The notes below the pieces were generated by a model, which had not been told where the DNA came from, did not search any database, and saw only the letters and a list, made by a program, of their open reading frames with translations. A stretch of DNA of 64,000 nt, from assembly GCF_963528755.1 (NCBI RefSeq), contig NZ_CAURXA010000002.1:62001-126000 (forward strand), read 5' to 3'. How positions within the stretch are numbered: position 1 is the first letter of the stretch; each line of letters starts with the position of its first letter. A program made the translations under genes and the position numbers. Shown here piece after piece: positions 61,836 to 64,000 of this stretch. The stretch comes from Selenomonas sp963528755 (GTDB lineage: Bacteria > Bacillota > Negativicutes > Selenomonadales > Selenomonadaceae).

Positions 61836-63089
61836 TTGTTCAGTTCCATCGGCAGAAAGTACCAGGAAACTGCCTTGATCAAGCTCATCGCCATCGGACT
61901 CGTCCTCGGCATCATCGTCGCCGTTGCCTTGCCGCAGGTCGTTCCTGCGATCTCCATCCTCGGCGACCTCTTCGTAAAGGCGCTCAAGGGCGTCGCGCCC
62001 GTTCTCGTCTTCGTGCTCGTCATGAACGCCATGGCACAGAAGAACGCGGACGCCAGCGCTTCGATGCGCCCCATCGTGCGCCTCTATATCATCAGCACCT
62101 TCCTCGCCTCGATGGTCGCCGTCAGCTACTCGTTTCTCTTCCCGACGACGCTCCATCTCGCTGTCGCCTCGTCTGAGGTGTCGCCGCCGAGCGGCATCGT
62201 CGAGGTCCTGCACAACCTCATCCTGAGCGTCGTCGACAACCCGCTGCACGCCATCGTGACGGCGAACTACATCGGCATCCTCGCATGGGCTGTGCTCGCG
62301 GGCGTCGCACTTCATTCAGCGAACGACTCGACGAAAGAAATGATCGCTGACCTCGCCAAGGCCGTGACGAAGATCGTGCAGTGGGTCATCCGCTTCGCCC
62401 CCTTCGGCATCTTTGGCCTCGTCGCGAACGCCATCGGCGAAAGCGGCATCGCTGCCCTCATCGGCTACGCGCAGCTCCTCGCCGTCCTCCTCGCGGCGTT
62501 CTTCTCCGTCGCGCTCATCATGAACCCGTTCATCGTCTTCCTGCACATCCGCCGCAACCCCTTCCCACTCGTCTGGACGACGCTCCGGGAAAGCGGCATC
62601 TACGCCTTCTTCACGCGCAGTTCTGCAGCGAACATTCCTGTGAACCTCTCGCTGTGCAAGCGTCTCGGACTGTCGGAGGACACCTATTCTCTCTCCATCC
62701 CGCTCGGCGCGACGATCAATATGAGCGGTGCCGCCATCACGATTGCCGTTCTCTCGCTCGCCGCCGCACACACTCTTGGCATCGAGGTTGACATGCCGAC
62801 GGCACTGCTCCTCTGCGTCATCTCGACCGTCGGCGCCTGCGGCGCCTCAGGCGTTGCCGGAGGCTCACTGCTCCTCATCCCCGTCGCCTGCTCAAGCTTC
62901 GGCATCCACAACGATGTCGCCATGCAGGTCGTCGGCGTCGGTTTCATCATCGGCGTTCTGCAGGACTCGTGCGAAACGGCTCTGAACAGCTCCAGCGACG
63001 TCCTCTTCACCGCCACCGCCGAATTTGCCGAACGTGCCAAGGAAGGCACCCTCGAATCCGCTGACCTCGTACCGCGTCACGAAGGCTGA
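61836..63089 (+). CDS. sstT: Na+:serine/threonine symporter, SstT-like (DAACS family)
   Basis: 417-aa membrane transporter with about nine helices and the family motifs FTRSSAANIPVNLSLCKRLG, SIPLGATINMSGAAITI and the C-terminal DSCETALNSSSDVLFTA. The start is TTG at 61836, seven bases after AAAGGAGG; a reading from 61770 would cover the promoter. Likely uses the Na+ gradient that decarboxylase pumps create. Confidence 0.93.
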   Translation: MFSSIGRKYQETALIKLIAIGLVLGIIVAVALPQVVPAISILGDLFVKALKGVAPVLVFVLVMNAMAQKNADASASMRPIVRLYIISTFLASMVAVSYSFLFPTTLHLAVASSEVSPPSGIVEVLHNLILSVVDNPLHAIVTANYIGILAWAVLAGVALHSANDSTKEMIADLAKAVTKIVQWVIRFAPFGIFGLVANAIGESGIAALIGYAQLLAVLLAAFFSVALIMNPFIVFLHIRRNPFPLVWTTLRESGIYAFFTRSSAANIPVNLSLCKRLGLSEDTYSLSIPLGATINMSGAAITIAVLSLAAAHTLGIEVDMPTALLLCVISTVGACGASGVAGGSLLLIPVACSSFGIHNDVAMQVVGVGFIIGVLQDSCETALNSSSDVLFTATAEFAERAKEGTLESADLVPRHEG

Positions 63090-63102
63090 GCGGCATACGA
63101 TT

Positions 63103-63132
63103 AAAAAAGCCCATCGCAAGATGGGTTTTTTT
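63103..63132 (+). terminator. sstT terminator
   Basis: GCCCATC/GATGGGT stem with loop GCAA, A-run before and T-run after (63103-63132). Confidence 0.9.
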
Positions 63133-63137
63133 ATGCA

Positions 63138-63147
63138 CATAATTATG
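63138..63147. promoter_or_regulatory. Candidate hicAB operator
   Basis: Palindrome CATAATTATG just upstream of a TATCAT -10-like hexamer and 31 bp before hicA. Suits HicB autorepression but is only a short match. Confidence 0.4.
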
Positions 63148-63177
63148 TTATCATATAAGGAAGGAGCGTGTGTGACA

Positions 63178-63366
63178 ATGACCCCGAAAGAAGCAGAAAA
63201 TCTCATCATGCGAGATGGCTGGCGCTTAGAAAATATCCAAGGATCACATCATCAGTATACGCATCCTTGCAAGCCTGGAAAAGTAACTATCCCTTTTCAT
63301 ACAAAACCAAAGGATCTGACGAAGCGAACCCTTCATTCCATCCTGCGACAAGCTGGATTGAAATGA
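63178..63366 (+). CDS. hicA: HicA-family mRNA interferase toxin
   Basis: 62-aa double-stranded RNA-binding-fold toxin. Catalytic His in QGSHHQYTHP (H24), preceded by LIMRDGWRLENI; C-terminal HSILRQAGL as in the family. ATG at 63178, with AAGGAG 11 bases before; a GTG at 63172 is also possible. 19 bp before hicB. The locus is visibly more AT-rich than its surroundings, suggesting acquisition. Confidence 0.93.
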   Translation: MTPKEAENLIMRDGWRLENIQGSHHQYTHPCKPGKVTIPFHTKPKDLTKRTLHSILRQAGLK

Positions 63367-63385
63367 GAGAAAACGAGGTGCTTTC

Positions 63386-63820
63386 ATGCTCACGATTTAT
63401 CCGGCAATTTTCTATCAGCAAAAAAATGGCAGTTATTCTGTCATCTTTCCCGACCTGCATCACCTTGCCACCGAGGGCGAAAACATGGAAGAAGCCATGT
63501 CCATGGCTGTTGACTGCTTGGCGGGATATATTCACACGGCGCAAAAAGACGGCTCTGCCATTCCTGCGCCCACACCAATGGATAAGCTGGATCCCCACAT
63601 TGAAGATGAACCTGATGAAGACTATTCTGAGGAAATTTCCCGCTTCATCACACTCGTCTCCGTCAATGTCGAAGAATACGCCCGCCTACATTTCAACAAA
63701 TCTATAAAGAAAACCATCTCGATTCCACAATGGATGAACGATTTAGCCGTCGCCAACAACATCAACTTCTCCCAGACCTTGCAAAACGGCTTACGTCAAG
63801 AATTGGGTCTGACCTCATAA
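63386..63820 (+). CDS. hicB: HicB-family antitoxin
   Basis: 144-aa antitoxin. N-terminal partial RNase H fold (YPAIFYQQKNGSYSVIFPDL, then AVDCLAGYI) that binds HicA; C-terminal ribbon-helix-helix DNA-binding segment (KKTISIPQWMNDLAVANNIN, FSQTLQNGLRQEL). Forms a type II pair with hicA and probably represses the operon. Confidence 0.94.
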   Translation: MLTIYPAIFYQQKNGSYSVIFPDLHHLATEGENMEEAMSMAVDCLAGYIHTAQKDGSAIPAPTPMDKLDPHIEDEPDEDYSEEISRFITLVSVNVEEYARLHFNKSIKKTISIPQWMNDLAVANNINFSQTLQNGLRQELGLTS

Positions 63821-63835
63821 GCTACAGGAACAAAT

Positions 63836-63890
63836 ATAAGCAAGGCTGCTGCATGAAGCTGTATCCGTTTCATGCAGCAGCCTTGCTTAT
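63836..63890. terminator. Bidirectional terminator after hicB
   Basis: Perfect 20-bp stem: AAGCAAGGCTGCTGCATGAA (63838-63857) and its complement (63869-63888), between convergent genes, with short A/T-rich edges. Confidence 0.85.
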
Positions 63891-63894
63891 TTCA

Positions 63895-64000
63895 TTATCT
63901 TTCCACACAAATGTCCTTGATACCGTAATACTGGCAAAGACCGTCCTTCGTCACGCCGTTGTCGAAGTCGACGAAGAAGACGTGGCGCAGAGCGCGATTT
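63895..64000 (-). CDS. C-terminal end of an unidentified gene (partial)
   Basis: The minus strand is open from the window edge to a TAA at 63895-63897 and encodes 34 residues ending GVTKDGLCQYYGIKDICVER, preceded by ALRHVFFVDFDN. The strand-like VFFVDFD pattern and the adjacent terminator support a real gene end. I cannot name the family from this piece. Confidence 0.6.
   Translation of the reverse strand, partial: NRALRHVFFVDFDNGVTKDGLCQYYGIKDICVER

Overview
The window reads as a chromosome segment of a strictly or mostly anaerobic, motile, diderm Firmicute of the Negativicutes, most likely Selenomonas or a close relative. This is inferred from the high GC content with Firmicutes-type control (a CIRCE operator, a T-box leader, a SAM-I riboswitch, AGGAGG-type ribosome sites). 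Pyruvate:ferredoxin oxidoreductase, class I two-subunit fumarase with a three-subunit fumarate reductase/succinate dehydrogenase, Na+-pumping decarboxylase subunits, CbiK and MotAB also fit. No rRNA, phage or intact transposase gene is visible. About 63 protein genes and three tRNAs were supported.

Layout. 1-4.6 kb: groESL under CIRCE, exoA-uppP, dps. 4.6-8.0 kb: glyQS behind a T-box leader whose promoter-proximal part holds a small transposon-like repeat. 8.0-11.7 kb: a heterodimeric ABC exporter-fold pair with a Fur-like operator. 12-18.5 kb: the PFOR gene (nifJ), an exported SGNH hydrolase and a flavodiiron protein. 18.5-25.8 kb: Na+-decarboxylase beta and gamma subunits, then the operon cdaA-cdaR-FAD enzyme-glmM-cbiK. 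25.9-30 kb: nnrD/E, acpS, motAB. 30-34 kb: a LysR regulator, dapL, a DUF815 ATPase and a small secreted Cys-rich protein. 34-40.6 kb: metK behind a SAM-I riboswitch, then yicC-remA-gmk-rpoZ-coaBC, and prfC. 40.6-40.9 kb: tRNA-Asp, tRNA-Gly, tRNA-Cys. 41-46 kb: a fumarase-fumarate reductase operon. 46-53.7 kb: a long housekeeping operon, ispE to yfcE. 53.8-61.7 kb: an apparently dead P1B-type ATPase followed by cydABDC. 61.8-64 kb: an SstT-like transporter, hicAB and the end of an unidentified gene.

How the genes fit together. Pyruvate is oxidised by PFOR. Malate goes through fumarase and the fumarate reductase complex to succinate. Decarboxylation energy can be stored as a Na+ gradient, which the SstT-like symporter could use. 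Oxygen and NO are handled by cytochrome bd (with its CydDC exporter), the flavodiiron protein and Dps. Cell-wall supply is represented by uppP, glmM, glmU, dapL and the c-di-AMP cyclase pair.

The most unusual items are: (1) a membrane protein with P1B-type ATPase architecture that has lost the phosphorylated Asp, the GDGxND hinge and the whole actuator domain, the latter replaced by a charged helical segment; it stands directly before cydABDC. (2) A three-member family of MITE-like repeats (279, 126 and 66 bp) with shared ends and AT-rich 4-bp flanking duplications. One copy lies in the 5' leader of the T-box operon at the predicted transcription start, another abuts the -35 of the ABC pair. 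(3) A structured untranslated leader of about 230 nt upstream of motAB that matches no riboswitch class I recognise. (4) Frequent TTG starts, each with a good ribosome site.
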